Shown one piece after another: positions 52,265 through 61,124 of a stretch of DNA of 64,000 bases. Source of the DNA: Salipaludibacillus sp. LMS25 (lineage in GTDB: Bacteria; Bacillota; Bacilli; Bacillales; Salisediminibacteriaceae). The first letter of the stretch is position 1, and the number at the start of each line of letters is the position of its first letter. A program made the translations under genes and the position numbers. The DNA is taken from the NCBI RefSeq assembly GCF_024362805.1, contig NZ_CP093299.1, forward strand, positions 2,698,001-2,762,000, given 5' to 3'. Under the pieces are notes generated by a model. That model was not told the DNA's origin and searched no databases. It was given only the letters and a program-made list of their open reading frames with translations.

Positions 52265-55200
52265 GATCGAAAAGCTGCAAAATCGTGTAAACGAATTGGA
52301 CCGCTACCGCTACCGTGAATCGAAGAACATTGACTTCTTCCACATGTATGAGCCGGAGGCAGGGAAGGAGACAATTCTTCCTAACTCTTACACAGATAAA
52401 AAAATGAAAGTGAACGACTGCTGGCGGGGGAGGGATACGTATATTTGGCTAAACAGAACATTGGAGATACCGGCAGCCTGGTCAGGTAAAAAGGTAGTCG
52501 TATATCTCGATTTAGGACGGACAGGAGGAGGGACTAACTCTGGGTTTGAATCCCTCCTTTATGTCAATAAAGCACCCTTCCAAGGAGTAGATTCCAATCA
52601 TCAAGAAGTGATTTTATTAGCTGATGCTGCGGAAAAAACAGTAGAACTTGACATTATGATGTGGTCTGGCTTGGAAGGTGGGGGCCACCCGCAAGAGCAA
52701 TATTACCGTTTAAAAGAAGCGTGGTATGGTTTTTTGGATGAAGAGGTAGATGAACTGTACTATAAATCCAAAGCTATCGTGGATACGCTTGGGAGACAAG
52801 ATACGAATGACCCGACATACGCTTCTGTACTTGCAAGTCTGGACACTGCCTTTAAAAAAGTGGATTGGTCGTACCCTGGAAGCGAACACTTTTATTCCTC
52901 CCTTGAGCAGGCGTTATCCCTACTCAACAAGAGAATGGGGGAAATCGAAAAACACGATAATGTTACTATTCATACGATCGGTCATTCCCATATTGATCTT
53001 GCCTGGCTGTGGCGAACAAAGCACACGAAAGAAAAGGCAAAACGAACATTTTCAACTGTTTTGCGATTGATGGAGCTGTATCCAGATTATACGTATTTAC
53101 AAAGCCAGCCACAATTGTACGAATGGCTCAAGGAAGAGGAACCAGAGCTGTTTGAAGCGATTAAGGAAAAAGTGAAGGATGGTCAATGGGAAGTGGAAGG
53201 CGGCATGTGGGTAGAAGCTGATTGTAATATTCCGTCAGGGGAATCCTTCGTCCGCCAACTACTCTATGGTAAGAACTTCTTTAAGAAAGAGTTTGGAAAA
53301 ATAACTAAAGTCCTTTGGCTGCCAGATGTGTTTGGCTATAGTTGGTCATTACCTCAAATTTTAAAGAAATCTGGCATTGACACGTTTATGACAACGAAAA
53401 TTAGCTGGAATCAGTACAACCGCATGCCTCATGATACATTTTATTGGCGTGGGATCGACGGGACGGAAATATTAACTCATTTTATTACAACACCAGAACC
53501 AGGGAGAGCGGAGAACTCTTGGTTTTATACTTACAATGGTCTCATCACTGCTGAAACAGTGAAGGGAATCTGGAAAAATTATCGTGATAAGGAGGTTAAC
53601 CAAGATCTGCTTTTAGCCTATGGGTATGGGGATGGAGGAGGTGGAGTCAATCGAGAGATGCTGGAGTTGAAGAGGCAGTATCATGAGATGCCTAGTCTCC
53701 CAAAGATCACCGCAACGAAAGTAGGAGATTACTTTGAGAAACTGCATGATAATGTAACGAACACTGATCAGTATATCCACACATGGGACGGCGAGCTGTA
53801 TTTGGAGTATCATCGTGGGACTTATACGAGCCAAGCAAAAATGAAAGAAATGAACCGAAAATTAGAGATGGCCTTAAGAAAAACAGAAATCCTATCCGCA
53901 TGGAACAGCCTTGAAAATGGTTGGAACCACTATCCTAGCGTTGCCTTAGAAAAGGTATGGAAAATGGTGCTCTTAAACCAATTCCACGATATTATTCCTG
54001 GCTCCTCCATTACTGAGGTGTATGAAGATTCCTATAAGGACTATAACGAAGTTGCTAGAATAAATAAGGGGATTGTTGAATCCCAGCAACAGGAAATCGT
54101 GCATGAAGCAAAGAATAACTTAGCTTTCGCACACTTTCACCAATATCATAACCCAATTCTTGTAACCGTACCGAATGGCTACGAAAAACATAGGTTTGAA
54201 GTGGAAGGAACTAACCTAGTAAGTCAGGTAACAGCTAATGGAGAGTCCCTGCTATTAATTGAGAGGAGTAAACCTTTCGCCTACCAAGAGATTCGTGTAA
54301 ATAGAATAGAAAAGGAACAGATGAATTCAGCGCTCAGCCATGTGTCTCTGGAAGAACGGACATGGGATACCTCTTATTACAAGATACAGTGGAATGTTTA
54401 CGGACAGGTTACTAGTATTTATGATAAGAGTTCCAATCGAGAATTAATTGAGGCCGGAAAAACCGGGAATACCCTAAAATTATATGAAGATAAACCTTTG
54501 GCACATGATGCTTGGGATATCGATTTATATTATCAGGAGAAATATTCTACTATTGAAGCATTCAAAGGGTGTAGAATAATAGATAACGGGCCGTTGAGGA
54601 CAACGCTTCGTTTTAATTGGAAACAAGGAAATTTAGAAATTAGCCAACATATTCATTGCTATCGTCATACTAAAAGAATCGATTTTGAAACGGAAGTGGA
54701 TTGGTCTTTACGCCAAAACTTATTAAAAGTAGAATTCCCAATTGCAGTACGTACGACAGAAGCGATCTATGACATTCAGTTTGGAAATGTGAAGCGCCCA
54801 ACCCATTGGAATACATCATGGGACATGGCGAGATTTGAAACTGTAGGGCATAAGTGGGCCGCCCTCGCAGAACCGAATTATGGCGTCAGTTTACTGAATG
54901 ATAGCAAGTATGGGTACGCCATTAAAGATAATGTTATCGCTCTTTCCTTATTAAAAGGTGCGATCCATCCAGACCCTAAAGCGGATGTAGGGATTCATCA
55001 GTTCACCTACTCCCTTTATCCATTCGCAGGTGTAGCACATAAGCATGACGTAGAGCGGGAAGCGACCTATTTAAACAACAAACTAGTGGCTACTCCTGGT
55101 GCGGTTTCAGTGCCGTTTACCGGGTCATTTCTCACGATTTCAAGTGACCAGGTAATTGTTGATGCAGTAAAGAAAGCTGAAGACAGTGATCACTTAATAG

Positions 55201-55388
55201 TAAGACTTCATGAAATGGAAGGAACACAGGTACAGGTTCAGCTGGGGAGTTTTTATAATGTAAAACAATGGCGTGAAGTAACATTAATAGAGGAGGAGTA
55301 TTCATCTCCTCAGGGGGAGTTCACTAATGCCCCTATGAAATTAAATTTTACCCCATATGAAATAAAAACAGTGGAAATAGTAATCTGA
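52254..55388 (+). CDS. GH38 alpha-mannosidase, long class II type
   Basis: A 1044-residue protein; GTG 52254 after AAGGAGGTAGATAACC. Catalytic domain from about residue 240 with H-T-I-G-H-S-H-I-D-L-A-W-L-W zinc site and W-L-P-D-V-F-G-Y-S nucleophile. The N-terminal 230 residues are a jelly-roll domain found in Ams1/MAN2C1-like cytoplasmic enzymes, which trim alpha-1,2 and alpha-1,3 mannose. With GH125 and the first GH38 it should strip Man5-9 cores. Confidence 0.95.
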   Translation: MFYKIEKLQNRVNELDRYRYRESKNIDFFHMYEPEAGKETILPNSYTDKKMKVNDCWRGRDTYIWLNRTLEIPAAWSGKKVVVYLDLGRTGGGTNSGFESLLYVNKAPFQGVDSNHQEVILLADAAEKTVELDIMMWSGLEGGGHPQEQYYRLKEAWYGFLDEEVDELYYKSKAIVDTLGRQDTNDPTYASVLASLDTAFKKVDWSYPGSEHFYSSLEQALSLLNKRMGEIEKHDNVTIHTIGHSHIDLAWLWRTKHTKEKAKRTFSTVLRLMELYPDYTYLQSQPQLYEWLKEEEPELFEAIKEKVKDGQWEVEGGMWVEADCNIPSGESFVRQLLYGKNFFKKEFGKITKVLWLPDVFGYSWSLPQILKKSGIDTFMTTKISWNQYNRMPHDTFYWRGIDGTEILTHFITTPEPGRAENSWFYTYNGLITAETVKGIWKNYRDKEVNQDLLLAYGYGDGGGGVNREMLELKRQYHEMPSLPKITATKVGDYFEKLHDNVTNTDQYIHTWDGELYLEYHRGTYTSQAKMKEMNRKLEMALRKTEILSAWNSLENGWNHYPSVALEKVWKMVLLNQFHDIIPGSSITEVYEDSYKDYNEVARINKGIVESQQQEIVHEAKNNLAFAHFHQYHNPILVTVPNGYEKHRFEVEGTNLVSQVTANGESLLLIERSKPFAYQEIRVNRIEKEQMNSALSHVSLEERTWDTSYYKIQWNVYGQVTSIYDKSSNRELIEAGKTGNTLKLYEDKPLAHDAWDIDLYYQEKYSTIEAFKGCRIIDNGPLRTTLRFNWKQGNLEISQHIHCYRHTKRIDFETEVDWSLRQNLLKVEFPIAVRTTEAIYDIQFGNVKRPTHWNTSWDMARFETVGHKWAALAEPNYGVSLLNDSKYGYAIKDNVIALSLLKGAIHPDPKADVGIHQFTYSLYPFAGVAHKHDVEREATYLNNKLVATPGAVSVPFTGSFLTISSDQVIVDAVKKAEDSDHLIVRLHEMEGTQVQVQLGSFYNVKQWREVTLIEEEYSSPQGEFTNAPMKLNFTPYEIKTVEIVI

Positions 55389-55399
55389 AAACCTGAAAC

Positions 55400-55424
55400 A
55401 GAGACTAGTATCTAGTCTCTTTTC
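55400..55424 (+). terminator. Rho-independent terminator after the mannosidase operon
   Basis: AGAGACTAG pairs with CTAGTCTCT with a three-base loop, followed by TTTT. Separates the enzymes from the regulatory pair. Confidence 0.82.
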
Positions 55425-55455
55425 CCTGTTCATTCACAAGTTAGGAGAAGAAAGT

Positions 55456-57192
55456 ATGAAAACATTAAGTTTTTTTCGAAAAATAAGCGGCAAATTATTT
55501 CACCGAGTGTTTTTTACCTACTCCACGATTATAATTCTAACGATGTCCAGCTTATTTTTATTTCTCTCCAATTATTACTCTGATTTTATTGTTCAGAGAG
55601 AGATAGATAAACATGGAACGATTATAGATGAAATAAAATCAGATTTTCATGAGAAGCATCAATTTGTATCCCAGGGAGTCCGTAATTTATATCTTGAGAA
55701 AGATTTAATACAAGACTTGGCATTTGCTCTACAGCATGATTATGAAGATTATATCGGCTACAGGCTCGAAAAATTTGCAAATAGTGACTCTTTTGTTCCG
55801 TACAACTTTGATATTTATGTAAAAAATTATTTTTCCAGAGATGACACTGTCGTTGCTCTGGATATTAAAAATGATACTCTTGGTACCGAGTATTTTTATT
55901 TGTTTAATCACTTACGCTGGTATGAAAACACACAAAAGGGAACAGGAAAAGGGATTGATGGAAAGGGGAATTCGACTTTTTATACGGTTGATGAAATAAT
56001 AAATGATCCTATTTACTTAGAAAGATTAGGTACACTCTCCATCCATTTTACCTATGAGAATGTTGAACGTATCCTTTCCCTTCGAGACGATACGCTTCAA
56101 GGAACATTTCTCGTAACTGATGAAGAGATGAATGTGTCTTTTTTGCATGGAGATTTAGCGGATGGTGTTTTAGAAGACATCCGTTTTGGGACTGTGCAAA
56201 AAGAAGTTAAGTTAGATGATTTATATTATATTCAAACATCTGTGGAACCAGTGAGCAATTTAATGATTACGTCCATTATACCAAGAAAGGAATTAGCTTC
56301 ATTATTCACCTATAAAATTACGATCTTATTAATCATTATCGTTTTAACTGTGATCGCTATTGTGTTACCTTACTTTTCTCTAAGGGGTCACTCGAAACGT
56401 GTGGATCAGATTGTCACCAAAATGCGTAAAGTCCAAGAAGGTAATTTAAAGATAAAGATTGATACTGGACAAGGCAATGATGATTTAAGTGTGATTTCAG
56501 AGACATTTAATGAGACATTAGATGAATTGAATAATTACATTGATAAGGTGTATACGTCGAAAATAAAAGAGAAGGAGGCGGAACTTGCAAGTCTTCAAGC
56601 ACAGATCAATCCACATTTCTTATATAATACGTTAGAGGCAATCAGGATGAAATCATTAGCAGAAGGTGGTCGGACGACTGCGAAGATGATCGTTCAACTA
56701 TCTGAATTATTCCGCCATTCTTTAAAAACAGCAGAATTAGTCACATTGGAAGAGGAACAAAATCATGCCCGACAATATATTGAGTTGTTTAGTTTTAGAT
56801 TTCCAGAGCAACTTACCAGTTTCTTTGTAGGTATTGAAGAATTGAATCGTCATTTAATTCCCCCCTTTATTTTACAGCCTCTAATCGAAAACTTTTTAAT
56901 CCACGGCTTTAAACAAAATAGCAATGATAATAGACTCGTAGTTAGAATGAAAGAAAAGGGTAGCACCTTACTGATAGAAATTGAGGATAATGGAAAGGGG
57001 ATTGGTGAAGACGCATTAGAACGAATTATGTGTAAACTGGAAAGGGGAGAGAGTACATCTGATTCAATCGGTTTAATAAATGTAAATGAGCGGATCAAAT
57101 TAAAATATGGACAAGGTTATGGGGTGACAATAGAGAGTATTCCAGATGTTAAAACAGTTGTAACGGTGAAATTGCCCGTTATAGAGAGGTGA
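55456..57192 (+). CDS. Sensor histidine kinase, YesM-like
   Basis: A 578-residue protein. Two membrane segments (about 16 to 38 and 283 to 305) enclose an extracellular sensor; HAMP and coiled coil follow; the His_kinase motif Q-I-N-P-H-F-L-Y-N-T-L has the phospho-His; HATPase motifs are I-E-D-N-G-K-G-I and I-G-L-I-N-V-N-E-R. Typical of kinases that sense complex sugars beside ABC transporters. Followed after six bases by its regulator. Confidence 0.92.
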   Translation: MKTLSFFRKISGKLFHRVFFTYSTIIILTMSSLFLFLSNYYSDFIVQREIDKHGTIIDEIKSDFHEKHQFVSQGVRNLYLEKDLIQDLAFALQHDYEDYIGYRLEKFANSDSFVPYNFDIYVKNYFSRDDTVVALDIKNDTLGTEYFYLFNHLRWYENTQKGTGKGIDGKGNSTFYTVDEIINDPIYLERLGTLSIHFTYENVERILSLRDDTLQGTFLVTDEEMNVSFLHGDLADGVLEDIRFGTVQKEVKLDDLYYIQTSVEPVSNLMITSIIPRKELASLFTYKITILLIIIVLTVIAIVLPYFSLRGHSKRVDQIVTKMRKVQEGNLKIKIDTGQGNDDLSVISETFNETLDELNNYIDKVYTSKIKEKEAELASLQAQINPHFLYNTLEAIRMKSLAEGGRTTAKMIVQLSELFRHSLKTAELVTLEEEQNHARQYIELFSFRFPEQLTSFFVGIEELNRHLIPPFILQPLIENFLIHGFKQNSNDNRLVVRMKEKGSTLLIEIEDNGKGIGEDALERIMCKLERGESTSDSIGLINVNERIKLKYGQGYGVTIESIPDVKTVVTVKLPVIER

Positions 57193-57198
57193 CAAATC

Positions 57199-58710
57199 AT
57201 GATAAAAGTCATGCTTGTAGATGATGAACCGTTAATTCTGGAAGGGTTAAAAAATATCATTGATTGGGAATCACTTGGATTTCGAGTGGTTGAAACGGCG
57301 AGGAATGGCTTGGAAGCGTTAGAGAAGTCTCGTGAAGTTTCTTTTGACGTGTTAATTACGGATATTAAAATGCCGGAGATGACAGGTCTTCAGCTGATTC
57401 GTCATTTGCGAGATGAGCAGAAAAGAATAAACGTCGTCGTACTATCTGGGTTTCAGGAGTTTGGTTTAGTGAAAGAAGGGTTGCAGTTAGGGATAGAGAA
57501 CTACCTACTGAAACCGATTAAAGAAGAAGAATTAGTATCTTCACTCCAACTTGTTAAGGAGAAAATAAATCAAGCTATTTTAGAGGAGAAATCAGCTTTA
57601 GTGTTAAGGGATCATACGATTTGGCGCTGGATTATTGGCAAAATGAGCTATGAAGGGGTAAGACAGAGAATGTCTTTTTATCCTGAGTTACAACTAGCCA
57701 CACCACTATGGATAGGCTTATTGAAAGTAGATGTGAACGAGCAGAATGAAGAGGGATGGCAGACTTGGCGAAAGGCCTTCGAATGTGAAGGGACTGCAAT
57801 TACCGTTCTCACGCCATCCGGTGATTTCCTTTTCCTATGGTTCAGGATAGCTCCAGAAGACTTGGAAGAGGAGATGTCCAACATACATCGACTAATTAAC
57901 AAAATAGAAAAGATAGAAGATTATGTGTTTGTTCACAGTAAAAAAATCGACAGCCTAAGTCAAATTCAGGATGTGTATCGGGAATTAGAAATGGGCAGTG
58001 AATTAAAGATGCTTCTCCCGGAAAAGGAACACAGTCTTGCTGAGCAGTTGTACAGTGCATCAGAAAGGTATGATCCATCGAAAAAATACTCGAGTAACTA
58101 TGTGTCTCATGTGATAATGGAGCAACTTGCTAATCAGAATTATGACGTGGTAAAAGCCTCCATGAAACAAACATTATCTAAGTTTGAACAAGATCGCCCG
58201 TTACTTATGAAGAGTGTTTTATTAGAGTTCTTTTTTCAAGTTAAGAACAGTTTTTCCTTGCATATTGATTATAAAGTTTATGTGGAAATGTTAACTAAAA
58301 TTTTATATGTGGAAGAATTAACAGATGCCTTGAAATTAATTGATAATTGCCTCGATATGCTAGATATTAATTATTCACAGCGAAATCAGGAATATAGCCC
58401 TATTATTCAAACCGTATTGACTTTTATCCATCAAAACCTTTCAGAGGAAATGTCTCTCAAAACATTAGGTAACAGCTTTCATATTAATCCTATTTATTTA
58501 GGGCAGCTGTTCCAAAAGGAGGTAAAGTGCTCCTTTACGAAATATTTAAATAATCTGAGAATTGACAAGGCAAAGAAATTGCTTCTCCATTCCCATGAAA
58601 AAGCAGGTGCCATTGGGAAAAAAGTGGGCTATACGGATTCTACCTATTTTTATAAACAATTTAAGAAGCTAGAGGGTGTCACTCCTTCCGAGTGGAGAAA
58701 AAAGAAATAG
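57199..58710 (+). CDS. AraC-type response regulator, YesN-like
   Basis: A 503-residue protein. Receiver: V-D-D-E-P-L, phospho-Asp in T-D-I-K-M-P, K in L-K-P-I. A long middle region follows, then two AraC helix-turn-helix motifs at the end (M-S-L-K-T-L-G-N-S-F-H-I-N-P and K-V-G-Y-T-D-S-T-Y-F-Y-K-Q-F-K-K). Should activate the transporter and enzyme genes when N-glycan is present. Confidence 0.93.
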   Translation: MIKVMLVDDEPLILEGLKNIIDWESLGFRVVETARNGLEALEKSREVSFDVLITDIKMPEMTGLQLIRHLRDEQKRINVVVLSGFQEFGLVKEGLQLGIENYLLKPIKEEELVSSLQLVKEKINQAILEEKSALVLRDHTIWRWIIGKMSYEGVRQRMSFYPELQLATPLWIGLLKVDVNEQNEEGWQTWRKAFECEGTAITVLTPSGDFLFLWFRIAPEDLEEEMSNIHRLINKIEKIEDYVFVHSKKIDSLSQIQDVYRELEMGSELKMLLPEKEHSLAEQLYSASERYDPSKKYSSNYVSHVIMEQLANQNYDVVKASMKQTLSKFEQDRPLLMKSVLLEFFFQVKNSFSLHIDYKVYVEMLTKILYVEELTDALKLIDNCLDMLDINYSQRNQEYSPIIQTVLTFIHQNLSEEMSLKTLGNSFHINPIYLGQLFQKEVKCSFTKYLNNLRIDKAKKLLLHSHEKAGAIGKKVGYTDSTYFYKQFKKLEGVTPSEWRKKK

Positions 58711-58718
58711 TGATTGGA

Positions 58719-58765
58719 GAGTAACTCATAGGAAAAGAGGACCTTTGAGTTGCTCTTCTTTTTTA
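58719..58765 (+). terminator. Rho-independent terminator after the two-component genes
   Basis: GAGTAACTCA pairs with TGAGTTGCTC (one G-T pair), followed by a T-rich run that joins the start of repeat copy H. Confidence 0.75.
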
Positions 58766-58816
58766 TCCCACTCTTAAGGGGCAGTAAAACCCCCACTGAT
58801 TGAATCTTAGCTTTAT
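58762..58816 (+). repeat. Family 1 repeat, internally deleted copy H
   Basis: Only 55 bp: the first 35 bases (TTTATCCCACTCTTAAGG...) joined to the last 20 (CACTGATTGAATCTTAGC...) at the shared CCCAC. It looks like recombination between two CCCAC sites inside a full element. Confidence 0.82.
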
Positions 58817-58875
58817 TATTTCATAACAGCAATAGTGTGTATTTATTTTAGCCATTAAATCTAAGGTATCTCAAC

Positions 58876-58904
58876 TTTTTAATTTGTAAGGGTTTTCATA
58901 TAAT
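58876..58904 (+). promoter_or_regulatory. Promoter with cre-like site before the ABC permease genes
   Basis: TTTTTA, 17 bases, TATAAT (58899-58904); the spacer contains TGTAAGGGTTTTCA (58885-58898), a cre match except the central C. Repression by CcpA would occlude polymerase. Confidence 0.62.
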
Positions 58905-58944
58905 TGAATTAAAGAAGAAAGTCAGATCTGGAAGGGGGAAGAAG

Positions 58945-59883
58945 ATGCAGCGCTTGAAGAAATTTGGTAAAAACGTCTACGATAATCGAATCTGGCTGTT
59001 AATGATAATGCCTGGTTTTATTTGGCTCCTCGTCATGAAGTACTTGCCGATGTTTGGTCAAGTCATGGCGTTTAAAGATTTCAGATTCCATCCTGATGGA
59101 TTTTTTGCCAGTGTTTATCACAGCGAATGGATAGGGTTTGATAACTTCCGGTTTTTATTCAGTACAAATGATGCTTATGTTATAACCAGGAACACGGTTT
59201 TATATAACCTAGTTTTTATCATATTAGGACTTATATTAGCAGTTGGTGTTGCTATCATCTTAAGTGAATTAACGAAACAAAAGCTTGCTAAAATGTATCA
59301 GACTGGAATGTTATTTCCCCATTTTTTATCTTGGGTAGTTGTTAGTTATTTTGTATTCGCTTTCCTAAGTGTTGATCGCGGATTGTTTAACAGTGTTCTG
59401 GAGATGTTCAATATGGAGCCAGTATCATGGTATAACGAATCTGCCTATTGGCCTTATTTTCTTGTGGCAATCAGCCAATGGAAAGGTGTAGGATTTGGGA
59501 GCATCGTTTACCTTGCAGCTATTGTAGGGATCGATAGGACATATTACGAGGCGGCAATGATTGATGGAGCTAGTAAATGGCAACAAATTTGGCGTATTAC
59601 CATTCCAATGATCATGCCTTTAATTATTATTTTAACGATTTTAAACATAGGAAGTATTTTTAGTGCAGATTTTGGATTGTTCTATCAAGTTCCACGGGAT
59701 TCAGGACCATTATATTCAGTGACAAATGTTATCGATACTTACGTTTATCGGGGGCTTATGTCGATGGGGGATATTGGGATGAGCACTGCAGCAGGTTTAT
59801 ATCAGGCGACAGTAGGGTTCATCTTAATCTTACTCACGAATTACATTGTTAGAAAAATAGACGAAGAAAATGCTTTATTTTAA
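58945..59883 (+). CDS. Sugar ABC transporter permease (LplB-like)
   Basis: A 312-residue protein with six membrane segments and the permease EAA-loop E-A-A-M-I-D-G-A-S-K-W-Q-Q-I-W. ATG after GGAAGGGGGAAG. LplB-type permeases import oligosaccharides; no ATPase gene is in the cluster, as usual for systems that share MsmX. Confidence 0.92.
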   Translation: MQRLKKFGKNVYDNRIWLLMIMPGFIWLLVMKYLPMFGQVMAFKDFRFHPDGFFASVYHSEWIGFDNFRFLFSTNDAYVITRNTVLYNLVFIILGLILAVGVAIILSELTKQKLAKMYQTGMLFPHFLSWVVVSYFVFAFLSVDRGLFNSVLEMFNMEPVSWYNESAYWPYFLVAISQWKGVGFGSIVYLAAIVGIDRTYYEAAMIDGASKWQQIWRITIPMIMPLIIILTILNIGSIFSADFGLFYQVPRDSGPLYSVTNVIDTYVYRGLMSMGDIGMSTAAGLYQATVGFILILLTNYIVRKIDEENALF

Positions 59884-59915
59884 AGAAAATTTTAGGTGGA
59901 AGGAGAGTGAAAAAG

Positions 59916-60884
59916 TTGGATTTCCCACCAAAGTCAGCAACATCATCTCAACATAAAAGAGTCCTTCCTCTAAGGAAAAAGAAGCAAGAATATAATCCTT
60001 ATGGCTTTTCAGGTAAGACGAGTGTAGTGATGCATATTTTACTAGGTTCCTTTGCGTTTCTATGTATTTTTCCATTCATCTATGTCATTATTATTTCCCT
60101 GTCGAGTGAACAGGCGTTGTCTTTGCATGGCTATCGACTTATACCAGAAGAGTGGAGCCTAGAAGCTTATAAGTATTTATGGCAAGTGAGGTCACAGATT
60201 TTTCGTGCCTATGGCGTGACACTTTTTGTTACGATTGTTGGAACGATCCTCAGTGTGTCAGTGATAGCACTTTACGCTTATGCCATATCAAGGAAACAGT
60301 TTTTGTATCGGAAGCAATTCACGTTTATCGCCTTTTTCACGATGCTATTCAGTGGTGGAATGGTACCTTTCTACATCGTGATGACACAATTTTTAGGATT
60401 GAAGAACTCCATTTGGGCACTCATATTACCAATGACGGTAAATGCCTTTTACATCATTATTATGAGGACATTTTTTCAGCGTTCAGTTCCAGAGGCGATC
60501 CTCGAATCGGCTCGAATTGACGGTGCAGGAGAGTTTCGAATTTTCTTAAGGATTGTCTTACCTTTAGCTATCCCAGGTATTGCCACAATCGCCTTATTTA
60601 ATACACTTGCCTATTGGAATGACTGGTTTAATGCATTGCTTTTCATCGATGATCCTAGTCTTGTTCCACTACAATCTCTATTAATGAGAATTGAAAATAA
60701 CTTAGATTTTATTAGGCAAAACACTATGTTATCTACTCAGAATGGCAGTATATTAGGATCTATCCCACAGGATTCAGCAAGGATGGCGATGGTTGTTATT
60801 GCAACTTTACCAATTGCATTATCATATCCTTTCTTTCAAAAATACTTTGTAAAGGGATTGACGATCGGAAGTGTCAAGGAATAG
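59916..60884 (+). CDS. Sugar ABC transporter permease (LplC-like)
   Basis: About 322 residues (TTG 59916 chosen by spacing from AAGGAG; GTG 59907 possible). Six membrane segments and the EAA-loop E-S-A-R-I-D-G-A-G-E-F-R-I-F. The C-terminus Y-F-V-K-G-L-T-I-G-S-V-K is usual. Partner of the preceding permease. Confidence 0.92.
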   Translation: MDFPPKSATSSQHKRVLPLRKKKQEYNPYGFSGKTSVVMHILLGSFAFLCIFPFIYVIIISLSSEQALSLHGYRLIPEEWSLEAYKYLWQVRSQIFRAYGVTLFVTIVGTILSVSVIALYAYAISRKQFLYRKQFTFIAFFTMLFSGGMVPFYIVMTQFLGLKNSIWALILPMTVNAFYIIIMRTFFQRSVPEAILESARIDGAGEFRIFLRIVLPLAIPGIATIALFNTLAYWNDWFNALLFIDDPSLVPLQSLLMRIENNLDFIRQNTMLSTQNGSILGSIPQDSARMAMVVIATLPIALSYPFFQKYFVKGLTIGSVKE

Positions 60885-60924
60885 TGACTGAATTGCTCAT
60901 CAAAGGAAGGGAATATATCGTTAT

Positions 60925-61083
60925 TTTATCCCACTCTTAAGGGGCAGTAAAACCCCCACCTGAAAACTTAAGAAGATCGACAAGTTTAGGTGGGGGATAA
61001 ACTGCCCCTAAAGGTCCCATAAGTTAAACGAACAATCAGTGGGGGAGGAAGGAAAACGCCCACTGATTGAAGCTTAGCTTTAT
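60925..61083 (+). repeat. Family 1 repeat, copy G, within the ABC operon
   Basis: Full-length 159-bp copy between the second permease and the binding protein. Contains both hairpins: CCCCCACCT/AGGTGGGGG and AATCAGTGGG/CCCACTGATT. If transcribed it could end or stabilise part of the mRNA. Confidence 0.85.
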
Positions 61084-61124
61084 ATTCCCTCCTTTCATGA
61101 TAAAAAATTAAATGGGGGTAAGAA

